Below the pieces are notes generated by a model. The model saw nothing but the letters and a program-made list of their open reading frames with translations. It was not told the DNA's origin and did no database searches. Shown in pieces: positions 21,636 through 29,400 of a stretch of DNA of 35,725 nt. The DNA lies in the NCBI GenBank assembly GCA_021790455.1, contig JAJYDY010000006.1, forward strand, positions 1 to 35,725, given 5' to 3'. The position numbers and the translations under genes are program-made. Origin of the DNA: Microcaldota archaeon (GTDB taxonomy: Archaea > Micrarchaeota > Micrarchaeia > Micrarchaeales > Micrarchaeaceae). The number at the start of each line of letters is the position of its first letter. The stretch's first letter is position 1.

Positions 21636-24600
21636 ATGTTGGGCACAATCCTAGTCGCATTCATAGCGTTTTTGACCGCGATAATACCTGGCTTCCTCCT
21701 TGCGCTTGCGCTGCTCAGGCAGACAGGCCTGCATCTGATGGAAATCATAATAATCGGGTTCATCTTCGGGTTGGTCGCAGCGCCGGTGATGACGTGGATG
21801 GAATCATATCTCATAAGCTCCATTCACTTCTTCTCCTTCTCACTCAGCCTTTACCTTATCAACACGCTGGTGCTCACGGTAATCGGGCTGGCCCTCTGCC
21901 TCTGGCAGGGAGCGTTCAAGGACTTCAGGAGCGAGTTCCTCCCGAAGAAGGGAGAGCCTCAGCAGCCGCATATGGGGAAGAAGGTATCGTGGTTGGTCTG
22001 GGCCGCGCTCATCATAATAATGCTGTCGGTGTTCGCTACAAGGATGCAGAGCATAGGAATTGCTCCGAAGTTCTTCGAGTTCGACCCGTATTTCGACATG
22101 GTAGACACGAACCAGATACTTGCCTTCGGACAGCAGCTTGCATGCGATCCATCCGCATGGCCTGTGCCTTCCACGCCGCAGCAGTGCGCGGTTGGAAGCG
22201 TCCACAGGATAGAACCGATAGTCCCTTATCTGGAAGCTTATTGGTACAGCCTGTCCAACTCCCTTGGCCCTAACCTGAATTATCTCAGCACGACGATGAT
22301 GAGCGACGTTGGCAGCCTCTATCCGCCGATCGCAGCCGCACTTCTTGTCTTTGTCATCTTCATGCTGATATACCACGAGTACGACGAAAAGCTAGCGCTC
22401 ATCGGGGCGGGGCTTGCCGCAACGATGCCGGTCCTGTTCACAACGTTCATAGCTGGCGAACAGCTCGTAGAGCCGTGGGGAATATTTGCGCTTTTCTTCT
22501 TCTTCGCGGCGTATATGCTTGCGGTTAAGAAGCCTGAGAGCAAGAGGCTTGCGATCTTCGCAGGTCTTGCATTCGTATCCAACTTCCTTGGAGCCCACTA
22601 CTATTCGGTGACTGCGGGCGTGTTTGCTGCGTACATACTCGCGCAGGGGCTCGTATCCGTGCTGCGCGGCGACCTGAAAAAGGATTTCTACAAGATGAAT
22701 GCCATAGTGATAGCAGTCATAGTCGTATTCGCAATCATATTCATACCATACGGGTCTACGCTTGGCGCATTCTCCTCCGAGATACCTATAGTGATAATAG
22801 GGTTCCCCATAATCTCGCTGCTTGCGGTGTGGGTCGTTGACTTCCTCACAAAGGCGGCAGCCGGCAAACTGCAAAAGTCCCCGCTGCTTGTCATAGCCCT
22901 TGATCTGCTGTCGATATTGCCGATAGTGCTTGTTTCGTTCATAATCCTGACCTCGCTCGGGTTGGCATTTGCAATCTGGATACCGCCGGCCATTGCCGCT
23001 GCCTTGCTTGTGGTAATGATGCTTAGGAGATCGGTTAAGGAGAACATGCCGCTGCTTTCAAGGTATGCCGTCGTCTCGGTCATCATGACAATCGCAGTGT
23101 TCGCAGTGTTCTTCACGCCACTCGGTTCGCCTGTGCAGCGCTACATACAGCTGACGCGCCACTTCACCACTCCTTCCGTCCCGCTGTTCATGACGGTGCA
23201 GGAATACGCGCTCACAGGAATAGCGTATAACTTCGGCGCAGCCGGCCTCGGACCGATTGCCTCCTCGATAGGGGGTTTCCCTCTGGTGATACTTGCAGTG
23301 ATGATGGTGGCGCTGTTCCTTGTGGAGCTTAGCATAATACTCAGGAACAGCAAAACCGGCGTTTTCTACCTTGCGGTCTCGCTAATCGCGCTCGCAGGAT
23401 TCTCCGAGGTAAAATACCTGCCCCACCTTGGCGCCGTCTATATAGTGCTATTCTGCGTTATGCTGGGAGAGCTTGCATATCTTGCGGAAAACCGCTTCAA
23501 GCTGAAGAGCGCCACCAGGGCGGAGAACGCTATCGAGCAGCAGGGCGAGCTCCTCACCAAGAATGAAGATATAAACAAGCATTACACGACAATGATATTG
23601 GGAGTAGGGCTATTCCTTCTATTCAGCGTCTTCGGGCTCGTGTACGTGCTTTACAATGCCATACAGAAGGGCATGGCTGGGAAGGCAAGGGATTACATGT
23701 TGGTGCTGTTCTTTGTCCTCGTGCTCGTAACCGGGGTATCATCCCTTGCCAAGGGAAGCTTCTTCATGGGAGAGGGCTCCTCATATGCAGACTCGATAGG
23801 ATCCGCGATGCTTGCCGGGAGCGCGGCGACGCAGACGCAGCTCTGCAACCAGATATCGGCAGCAGGCTATGCGATAGGCTCAGACTTATACTGCAACACA
23901 ATACCACAGTACTGGCTCAACGCGATGCAATGGATTAGGCAGAACATAGGACCAAGCGCACCGCGCGTGCTTTCATGGTGGGACTATGGCGACTGGATAA
24001 ACTGGTTCGGCAACAGCAATGCTGTGCTCAGGGGTGACAACAACAACCCGAAGGCCGACTATGCGGTGGCGGCGCAGTACGTTCTCGGCTCCAAACTCGG
24101 ATATACTCCGCAGACCCTCGCAAACATGATGGACCACAACCAGACCGAATATGTTCTCATGGACCAGGACCTAATACAGAAGTGGTCCGCGCTGAACTTC
24201 CTAGGCTGCGTGCACGCCAACCTAACATCTGAAGAAGCAGCCATCTCGGCCGGACAGGGAGAGAATCCTCCTGCTCCGTACGCAACCGGCGGCTCTACGT
24301 GCGAACTCACGCACATACCGCAGATGGTGCTCCTTCCGCTTGCAGCTCTAGTGCCGACGAACAGCACGCAGCAGAGCATAAACTACTACTGCCCATTCTC
24401 GAACAGCACAACCCAGTATATAGTCGGCTTCCTCAGCCCGCAGTCTAATGCGACGAACCAAAGCCAGGTCTGCGTCGACTCTACTCCGAACGCAAACGGG
24501 GTGCTGCAGGTCTATACGAGCAACCACACAAAGATGAACGCGGTGGTACAGATTGCGGCGTACCTCGGTGTGGTGTATTCGCAGAACCCGAACACCGGGC

Positions 24601-24884
24601 AGCCAGTGCCATTCGTTGAATACATGATGATATACTTCCCGAACGGCCCGAACCAGACCATAACAGATGCGCCGACGCAGTTCTACAGCTCAAACTACTA
24701 CAAGGGTTTCATGCTGGGCAACCTAACCGGATTCCATGAAGTGTATCCTGCCAACGCATCGGGAATCAACTATGTCAACGGCACGTATCCGGTGCGCATA
24801 TTTGCGCTCAACAACTACACTGGAGGCAATGCACCGGTGCCGCAGAAACCTACATGGATAACGAACAACTATTCGATGCCATGA
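21636..24884 (+). CDS. aglB: AglB, dolichyl-phosphooligosaccharide-protein glycotransferase (STT3 family)
   Basis: AglB transfers lipid-linked oligosaccharide to Asn in N-x-S/T sequons on the outer face of the membrane. The 1082 residues start with about 14 hydrophobic helices. An acidic catalytic loop (FEFDPYFDMVD, Asp150 and Asp154) resembles the metal-binding EL1 motif of STT3. A second loop, GAHYYSVTAG, follows. The soluble domain begins near 720 and contains WWDYGDW at 781-787, the family signature that binds the acceptor Ser/Thr. Many N-x-T/S sites occur in its own tail (NSTQQS, NNYTGG), so it may be a substrate. An extra N-terminal membrane part precedes the acidic loop by about 140 residues. 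It has its own spacing, separate from the ribosomal run. Confidence 0.93.
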   Translation: MLGTILVAFIAFLTAIIPGFLLALALLRQTGLHLMEIIIIGFIFGLVAAPVMTWMESYLISSIHFFSFSLSLYLINTLVLTVIGLALCLWQGAFKDFRSEFLPKKGEPQQPHMGKKVSWLVWAALIIIMLSVFATRMQSIGIAPKFFEFDPYFDMVDTNQILAFGQQLACDPSAWPVPSTPQQCAVGSVHRIEPIVPYLEAYWYSLSNSLGPNLNYLSTTMMSDVGSLYPPIAAALLVFVIFMLIYHEYDEKLALIGAGLAATMPVLFTTFIAGEQLVEPWGIFALFFFFAAYMLAVKKPESKRLAIFAGLAFVSNFLGAHYYSVTAGVFAAYILAQGLVSVLRGDLKKDFYKMNAIVIAVIVVFAIIFIPYGSTLGAFSSEIPIVIIGFPIISLLAVWVVDFLTKAAAGKLQKSPLLVIALDLLSILPIVLVSFIILTSLGLAFAIWIPPAIAAALLVVMMLRRSVKENMPLLSRYAVVSVIMTIAVFAVFFTPLGSPVQRYIQLTRHFTTPSVPLFMTVQEYALTGIAYNFGAAGLGPIASSIGGFPLVILAVMMVALFLVELSIILRNSKTGVFYLAVSLIALAGFSEVKYLPHLGAVYIVLFCVMLGELAYLAENRFKLKSATRAENAIEQQGELLTKNEDINKHYTTMILGVGLFLLFSVFGLVYVLYNAIQKGMAGKARDYMLVLFFVLVLVTGVSSLAKGSFFMGEGSSYADSIGSAMLAGSAATQTQLCNQISAAGYAIGSDLYCNTIPQYWLNAMQWIRQNIGPSAPRVLSWWDYGDWINWFGNSNAVLRGDNNNPKADYAVAAQYVLGSKLGYTPQTLANMMDHNQTEYVLMDQDLIQKWSALNFLGCVHANLTSEEAAISAGQGENPPAPYATGGSTCELTHIPQMVLLPLAALVPTNSTQQSINYYCPFSNSTTQYIVGFLSPQSNATNQSQVCVDSTPNANGVLQVYTSNHTKMNAVVQIAAYLGVVYSQNPNTGQPVPFVEYMMIYFPNGPNQTITDAPTQFYSSNYYKGFMLGNLTGFHEVYPANASGINYVNGTYPVRIFALNNYTGGNAPVPQKPTWITNNYSMP

Positions 24885-24970
24885 AAGGCCGGGATAATGG
24901 CGATGCGGTTTACGGGATAAAGGGCCCGAAGGCAGAGCCCTCCGCCTCGTTATCAAAATCCAGTAAGGAT

Positions 24971-24979
24971 TATATATCT
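24971..24979 (+). promoter_or_regulatory. TATA box of tRNA-Ile
   Basis: TATATATCT is centred about 32 bases before the tRNA, so a 5' leader of about seven bases is expected. Confidence 0.5.
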
Positions 24980-25006
24980 TGTCTCGGCAAGTCTTATGCT
25001 TTATGT

Positions 25007-25081
25007 GGGCTCGTAGCTCAGCCTGGTCAGAGCGATGGTCTTATAAGCCATAGGTCGTGAGTCCAAATCTCACCGGGCCCA
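25007..25081 (+). tRNA. tRNA-Ile with anticodon UAU
   Basis: The acceptor GGGCTCG pairs with CGGGCCC, discriminator A. The D-stem is GCTC/GAGC. The anticodon stem ATGGT/GCCAT encloses CTTATAA, so positions 34-36 read UAU. The T-arm is GTGAG, TCCAAAT, CTCAC; position 55 is C instead of the near-universal U. There is no intron. Most archaea read AUA codons with a CAU anticodon modified to agmatidine, so a UAU gene is uncommon. AUA is a very frequent Ile codon in this window. Confidence 0.9.
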
Positions 25082-25380
25082 CTAACTCTTTATAAGCGGC
25101 GAAATTACAGGCCCTTTTTTCAGTGCACGAAGGTTTTTTAGCAATGCGAACGGGAAATCTCATATGCTTTAGCGGTGGGATGAAAGCGAAACGCGGGAAA
25201 ATCCAGCGGCAAATATCTTCTACTTTCTTCCAAACATGCCAAGGCCGGCAGCGTTGACTGGGAACCGCCTGGGATAGGCGCAATCTCTGCTGGAATCTTG
25301 CAGAGATGTATTCAAAAGGCGCGGCATGGCATCCCCCGTGCAATTTAAGTGTCTATTCGGGTGAAGGCTGCGGCGCGCAG
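25082..25380. other. Non-coding stretch with a multi-stem inverted-repeat structure
   Basis: No gene is visible between tRNA-Ile and rnp4. Three inverted repeats nest. CATGCC (25235-25240) pairs with GGCATG (25323-25328). Inside are CGCCT/AGGCG (25266-25280) and a perfect eight-pair ATCTCTGC/GCAGAGAT (25283-25307). On the minus strand a TATA-like ACTTAAATTG at 25341-25350 would start a transcript near 25322, at the outer stem. A plus-strand TTTATAAG at 25088 is the alternative. I could not match it to RNase P RNA, SRP RNA or a box C/D or H/ACA RNA. Confidence 0.4.
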
Positions 25381-25686
25381 TCAGTAATGCACATGGATCT
25401 CTTTTCCGCATTTGATGCATTGTGTAGCCACGTATCTCTTTGAGCTCACTATCCTAACGCTTGCGTTCAACCCCGGGACCATGACCTCATTGCAATGTTT
25501 GCATATCCCGTTCCGTATCCTCTTTGGAAGCGGCACTTTGTAGTGGCTGCTCAGGTAGCGCATCCTCTTCACGTATCTGCCGGCCTGCTCTCTGTCACTG
25601 CCAATCGTCTTCGAGGCGAAGCCGAAAAGGAGGTCTATCCGCTCTCCAGCAATTTCTTTAACAATATTCTTTTTGTTCTGATGCAT
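25381..25686 (-). CDS. rnp4: RNase P protein component 4 (Rpr2/RPP21 family)
   Basis: Rnp4 binds the specificity domain of archaeal RNase P RNA together with Rnp1 and helps mature tRNA 5' ends. The 101 residues have the typical helical start (ERIDLLFGFAS and GRYVKRMRYLSSHYKVPLP) and a zinc ribbon with Cys62-x2-Cys65 and Cys90-x2-Cys93. Between them stands the VPGLNASVRI strand, followed by the final CGKEIHVHY. Length and Cys spacing fit the family. It is the last gene of the pcn, PfpI-like, rnp4 run, 20 bases after its neighbour. Its presence argues that this archaeon keeps a protein-rich RNase P. Confidence 0.92.
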   Translation of the reverse strand: MHQNKKNIVKEIAGERIDLLFGFASKTIGSDREQAGRYVKRMRYLSSHYKVPLPKRIRNGICKHCNEVMVPGLNASVRIVSSKRYVATQCIKCGKEIHVHY

Positions 25687-25706
25687 TCAAACACGGGCAA
25701 ATAAAA

Positions 25707-26225
25707 TCAGATAGCACCTATGTGCTGGAGCAGCTCCTGCACCTGCTCTTCCAGGCTGCCGCCTTTTATGGTGACGATATTCCCTGATATTTCAACATTT
25801 TTTTCAGACGGAACTCCATGGAAAAGTAGGACAGTCCTCTTCGTTTCTATGTCTTCAGGGACTGCAACTTTCTTACCATTGATGATGTTAGCGCGCGCCA
25901 CAACCTTTATTGCATTGTTGACAGCACCAATTATCTTGTTCTGGCTGTTGAACTTTAGAAGCAGGTCCAGGAGAGGCCTGTATTCATACAGCTTGTAGTC
26001 CTCTACGCCATTCCCGTCGACGAGCACTATTCCGTCGTAGTTCGCCACCGCTGCGACATTGGTGTTGATGGATGGATTGTAGACGGCGCCGTGCGCACCG
26101 ACACACTCCTTCTTCGAATAGCTTGATATGTCATAATCGACTCCCCAGCGCTCGAAGAACACCTTTATTGTCGAAACCGTCTCATCGCGGAAATTATTCG
26201 GTGCGATAAAGACAAGGAATTTCAT
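25707..26225 (-). CDS. DJ-1/PfpI-like protein lacking the catalytic cysteine
   Basis: DJ-1/PfpI proteins share a class I glutamine-amidotransferase fold with a Cys on a nucleophile elbow. This 172-residue protein has the opening strand KFLVFIAPNNFRDET, the middle YDGIVLVDGNG strand (family D-A-L-V-I-P-G-G) and the post-elbow NIINGKKVAVP strand. Where the family reads A-I-C-H-G, it reads A-V-N-N-A (101-105), so the nucleophile and its neighbour are both Asn. It is therefore probably not a working hydrolase or deglycase. I chose ATG 26225, with GTTGATC upstream overlapping the pcn stop. It lies between pcn and rnp4. Confidence 0.8.
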   Translation of the reverse strand: MKFLVFIAPNNFRDETVSTIKVFFERWGVDYDISSYSKKECVGAHGAVYNPSINTNVAAVANYDGIVLVDGNGVEDYKLYEYRPLLDLLLKFNSQNKIIGAVNNAIKVVARANIINGKKVAVPEDIETKRTVLLFHGVPSEKNVEISGNIVTIKGGSLEEQVQELLQHIGAI

Positions 26226-26229
26226 CAGA

Positions 26230-26973
26230 TCAACTTTCCATGTATGGGGCCAGGTAGTAATTGAGGGTTGCATCCCCTATCTTGTAGTCTATGCGGATCG
26301 GCTCCTCTGTCTTTAGGGAAAGCGATACCGCATTCTCAGCAGGGCATGCGCCTATTATGCGTTCAAGATACTCGAGGTTGAATGTAGCCGAAGACGCCTT
26401 GTCGACGCTTAGCTTCTTTATCGCATCTGTGTTGTTGAGGTGCTCCTCCTCAAGCTCTCCCGCATCGCCCTTCGCCAACACCATGAACGAGTTCTTATCG
26501 GTCTTGAACCCTATGTAGGTGGAGAGCAGGTTCGCGTCCTTGAGTATATCCTTGAGCGCATCGCTCCTTACCTCGATGTTGGACTCGAATGCAATCTTTG
26601 GCTCCTTGTCAGCGTCCTTTTTGACGTCTATCATCGGGAGCTTGTACCTCCTCTTCCCGTTAGGGCCTATGAACTCCATCGATAGCTTGTTTCCTGCGTC
26701 CTTCATAACGAGCTGCTCGTTCTGCCTTGCGCTCGCGAGTATCTTGCCGAGGTTATCGAGGTTCAGGCCAACACCCGCTGTTTTCTCGACCTCAAACTTG
26801 GAGAATGCCTTGTTTGGGATGAAGAAAGACACCATGCTTATTCCGGACGGGTCCATCGCCTTGAGCGATATGCCTTCCTTGCTTATGTTGAACGTACCTT
26901 CGTCGACGAGGCTGACTATCGAATCAACACAACTCTTCCAGTATCTAGCATCATCTATCTTAATTTCAAACAT
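26230..26973 (-). CDS. pcn: DNA polymerase sliding clamp (PCNA)
   Basis: PCNA forms a trimeric ring on DNA that tethers polymerase, FEN1 and ligase. The 247 residues match archaeal PCNA: FEIKIDDARYWKSCVDSIVSLVDEG, ISLKAMDPSGISMVSFFIP, LNLDNLGKILASA, the interdomain segment near IDVKKDADKEPKIAFES, and YLERIIGACPAENAVSLSLK with the final YYLAPYMES. Length fits exactly. GGTGAG precedes the ATG and a TATA box lies 45 bases upstream. It leads an operon with the PfpI-like gene (four-base gap) and rnp4. Confidence 0.96.
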   Translation of the reverse strand: MFEIKIDDARYWKSCVDSIVSLVDEGTFNISKEGISLKAMDPSGISMVSFFIPNKAFSKFEVEKTAGVGLNLDNLGKILASARQNEQLVMKDAGNKLSMEFIGPNGKRRYKLPMIDVKKDADKEPKIAFESNIEVRSDALKDILKDANLLSTYIGFKTDKNSFMVLAKGDAGELEEEHLNNTDAIKKLSVDKASSATFNLEYLERIIGACPAENAVSLSLKTEEPIRIDYKIGDATLNYYLAPYMES

Positions 26974-27012
26974 TTTCTCACCTAGAATATAGCGATATTA
27001 TTGCACCGAAAA

Positions 27013-27023
27013 GGAATATAAAC
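27013..27023 (-). promoter_or_regulatory. TATA box of the pcn operon
   Basis: The minus strand reads TGTTTATATTC, centred about 45 bases upstream of the pcn ATG. It predicts a leader of about 19 bases that contains the GGTGAG site. Confidence 0.5.
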
Positions 27024-27062
27024 ACATCGAAATTCTCTATAGACAAGCATGCTCTGCCCAAG

Positions 27063-27480
27063 GCTTTTAAAGGTTTGGAGTTGGAGCTGTGAATTTTACG
27101 GAGGTCCCCCGGTGAGAAAGCGCAGATGTTCTGTATACGCTCTACGCCAGGTTGGCGTGCGCAATCCGCCGTGGGTCTGGCAAGGCAGCGTCTGGCTGAA
27201 GCTATTGAATGCAATCCAATGAACCGGAAAAACCACAAAGATGAAGCCTACAATAAAAGTTATGATGGGCAATGCGCAGCATTTGCAGGCCCCGTCAGCT
27301 TGCCCTGCACCGGCGGCTGCAGTTTAGGGTTTTGGTGGTTGTGCAGCCGGTTCCGTCTCGAAGCCCTTTCTTTTCCACCCATTAGGATGCGGATGGAATA
27401 CGCCCCCTTCTTCGGCGCCCACTTTCATCTGTTGGTTTCTTGTTAGCCTTTGCTATACAATCACTCCCCTTGCGGCGGCC
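27063..27480 (+). ncRNA. Probable long structured RNA locus, family not identified
   Basis: Between pcn and the next gene 523 bases hold no believable protein. A TATA-like CTTTTAAAG at 27064-27072 would start a plus-strand transcript near 27092. Stable stems follow. ACGCCA/TGGCGT is closed by GCGCA/TGCGC near 27118-27170. GCAATGC pairs with GCATTTGC around 27270-27290. ACC plus GGCTGCA pairs with TGCAGCC plus GGT at 27309-27351. A length of about 350-390 bases would suit RNase P RNA or SRP RNA, both of which must exist in this organism. I could not find their conserved sequence blocks, and the minus strand remains possible. Confidence 0.4.
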
Positions 27481-27496
27481 ATAATGAAAATGGAAT

Positions 27497-28168
27497 TTAC
27501 TGCTTGCTTTGTGCAAGTATGACGACCGCGAAAGGCGTCAGCAGAAATACCAATCCGAATACATAGACGCTGGCAAAGCTCAGCAGGGCAGCAAGCACTG
27601 TGATGAACAGGAATATGCCTGCATTGCTTGAGCCCTTCTGTACGTTCTGGAATACCTGGACGAAGTTCAAGTTTGGTTTGTTTATGTAAGCGCAAAGCGC
27701 GATTCCACTGTAAGCAACAGCGAACAGCGAAGCTATGAATCCAGCTCCAAAGCCCAAAATGAATGACCCGGCTATAAATCCACCTACGAAGCCAAGCCCA
27801 ACCACTGCCAAAAGGCTTGTTTTTGTGGCAAGAGCCTTTGATAAGCCAGTAGTAATCCATTTCATGTAGTCAGGGTTCTTTGAACTGGCAGCACCAACAG
27901 CCACGTTAAGTGCTCCAACATACCACAAGTAGATAAAGCCGCCGATCGCACCACCAATAGCCAATAGTATTGCATAAGTAGCGCTGAAAGCAACTCCACC
28001 TGTATAAATCCCGGTATAGATTCCTGATAGAAGTATGTTTATTGTCAACTGTGCAAATATCCAGTTGACTACAAATGCTATGATTGCAAAGATTACGAAT
28101 ACTATAACTAAGCTCATAACGTTGTCTGTAGCCCATTTCATCGCATTGGTCCAAAGATCTCCAGCCAT
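27497..28168 (-). CDS. Polytopic membrane protein, unknown function
   Basis: This 223-residue protein is almost entirely hydrophobic, with about five or six membrane helices, including VMSLVIVFVIFAIIAFVVNW near the start. Gly/Ala-rich helices such as LLAVVGLGFVGGFIAGSFIL and GFGAGFIASLFAVAYSGIAL follow. A loop (VGAASSKNPDYMKWITTGLS) separates the halves. The pattern resembles small archaeal DUF-type or Yip1-like membrane proteins, but I see no diagnostic motif. GGTGTAAG precedes the ATG, and CTTTTTAAAC upstream on the minus strand may be its TATA box. Confidence 0.7.
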   Translation of the reverse strand: MAGDLWTNAMKWATDNVMSLVIVFVIFAIIAFVVNWIFAQLTINILLSGIYTGIYTGGVAFSATYAILLAIGGAIGGFIYLWYVGALNVAVGAASSKNPDYMKWITTGLSKALATKTSLLAVVGLGFVGGFIAGSFILGFGAGFIASLFAVAYSGIALCAYINKPNLNFVQVFQNVQKGSSNAGIFLFITVLAALLSFASVYVFGLVFLLTPFAVVILAQSKQ

Positions 28169-28401
28169 TCTTACACCTTATCTAGATTTAATTACCAACA
28201 ACAGTTTAAAAAGGTTCCTAATCCCGACCCCAATATAATTTTTTGTTTTTAGACGCCAATTCTTATCAAAGCAAATTTGGCCTCATATGCCAGAAAGAGC
28301 AGCTTAACTTCTTTCCATCAAAAGGTACAGTCCATCAACAATGATTTAAGCGTCCCCAACAGATCGAATTCTTCAAGCGCGGGAAAAAGGGTTAATTTGA
28401 G

Positions 28402-28474
28402 TGGGGCCGCCGGGATTTGAACCCAGATAACCGACTCCCGAAGCCGGCAGTCTACCAGGTTAGCATACGGCCCC
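28402..28474 (-). tRNA. tRNA-Pro (anticodon CGG)
   Basis: Read on the minus strand, acceptor GGGGCCG pairs with CGGCCCC, discriminator A. The anticodon stem CCGGC/GTCGG encloses TTCGGGA, giving anticodon CGG. The T-arm is CTGGG, TTCAAAT, CCCGG, without an intron, unlike tRNA-Pro(GGG) at 3636. A TATA-like ATAAATGC lies about 30 bases upstream (28499-28510). Confidence 0.94.
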
Positions 28475-28476
28475 AT

Positions 28477-28522
28477 GCAGTAAGCATTGTCCTAACTAGC
28501 ATTTATTTCTAATGTTTACTGC
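28477..28522. repeat. Inverted repeat framing the tRNA-Pro(CGG) TATA element
   Basis: GCAGTAAGCAT (28477-28487) and ATGTTTACTGC (28512-28522) pair over 11 positions with one G-T. The TATA-like element lies in the 24-base loop between the arms. It could be a regulator site or a relic of an insertion next to the tRNA. Confidence 0.4.
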
Positions 28523-28540
28523 ATTTTAAGAATTAGGAGT

Positions 28541-29227
28541 TCAATTTTCTTTTTCCTTCTTCGCTACAAGCGCCCTTGCCCTCCACAATATGGATTTGCT
28601 GTCATAGTCCTTCAGCTTCCTCTCCTTTTCCGGGGCCTTTGGCCTTCTCCTCGCCGGCTCGTTCTCTTTTTCGTCGAGAATTATAGTGGAGCTGAAGGCT
28701 GGTTCAATATTTCCAGTCTTCGGGTCCCTTATGAATTTCTGGTTCAATCTTGGTACTGCTTTTATCCTCGTTGAAGGGGCGGTTATAAACTCGCTCTCCG
28801 TCTGCGCCTCAATGCTTTCTGCGCCTGAGAACTTGAACTCCATCGGCGCTATCTGCGGCGCTGTTATCATACCCGCAGGATAATCCGGCTTGTATATGCC
28901 AGCATGCTGTGCCCTCGTTTCGGTTGCAACTATTCTCTCTGCCTTTGCCTCAACCACAGGCTGCGGCGTTGCTGCTGGTTTCCATACCTCTGCCTTGCGC
29001 TCTCCAGCTTCTTTCGCAATCTGCATGGCCAGCTGCACCTCCCCCGGCGTTATTTCCTGCAGCCCTACCGCAACTGGCGGGTTCTCCTTCATCAGCTCCG
29101 TTACTTCCCTGAGGTAGCGGTTGGGCTGCCTCACTACTGCATCAACCTTGCCGTGGATGTCAAATGTCAGATTTGGCACCTTCGCAGGTCTTGTTTCCGT
29201 CTCAGAACCCATGGCCGTCACATTCAT
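28541..29227 (-). CDS. Uncharacterised, largely disordered protein
   Basis: I do not recognise this 228-residue protein. It is rich in Pro, Ala, Glu and Lys, with no membrane segment and only short predicted structure (DIHGKVDAVVRQPNRYLREV and EVQLAMQIAKEAGERKAEVW). The C-terminus is strongly charged (PARRRPKAPEKERKLKDYDS). A TATA-like TAATATTTAA (29255-29264) lies upstream. ATG 29227 and ATG 29212 are both possible starts; the latter has GTGA five bases upstream. It sits between two membrane-protein genes and may be a scaffold or adaptor, which is only a guess. Confidence 0.6.
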   Translation of the reverse strand: MNVTAMGSETETRPAKVPNLTFDIHGKVDAVVRQPNRYLREVTELMKENPPVAVGLQEITPGEVQLAMQIAKEAGERKAEVWKPAATPQPVVEAKAERIVATETRAQHAGIYKPDYPAGMITAPQIAPMEFKFSGAESIEAQTESEFITAPSTRIKAVPRLNQKFIRDPKTGNIEPAFSSTIILDEKENEPARRRPKAPEKERKLKDYDSKSILWRARALVAKKEKEN

Positions 29228-29400
29228 CTTCCTACTATAATAAAGTGAAATTTCTAATATTTAAACAAGGGGAAAACGGCAAAAATGAGCAGAAAAGTTT
29301 ACGTTTTTGTCTCACCTTCCTGAGAGGAGTTTTACAGGAAAAGCAAAGAAAAAGGAGGAAAATTAAAAAGAAAGGGGAGGGGGCTTTACCCTCTCGCCAG

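Noticed and set aside
27126-27446. Plus-strand frame of 106 codons in the pcn-27497 gap
   Set aside because: Composition is erratic (Cys, Trp, Arg rich), no binding site precedes it, and it overlaps several stable stems that suggest RNA.
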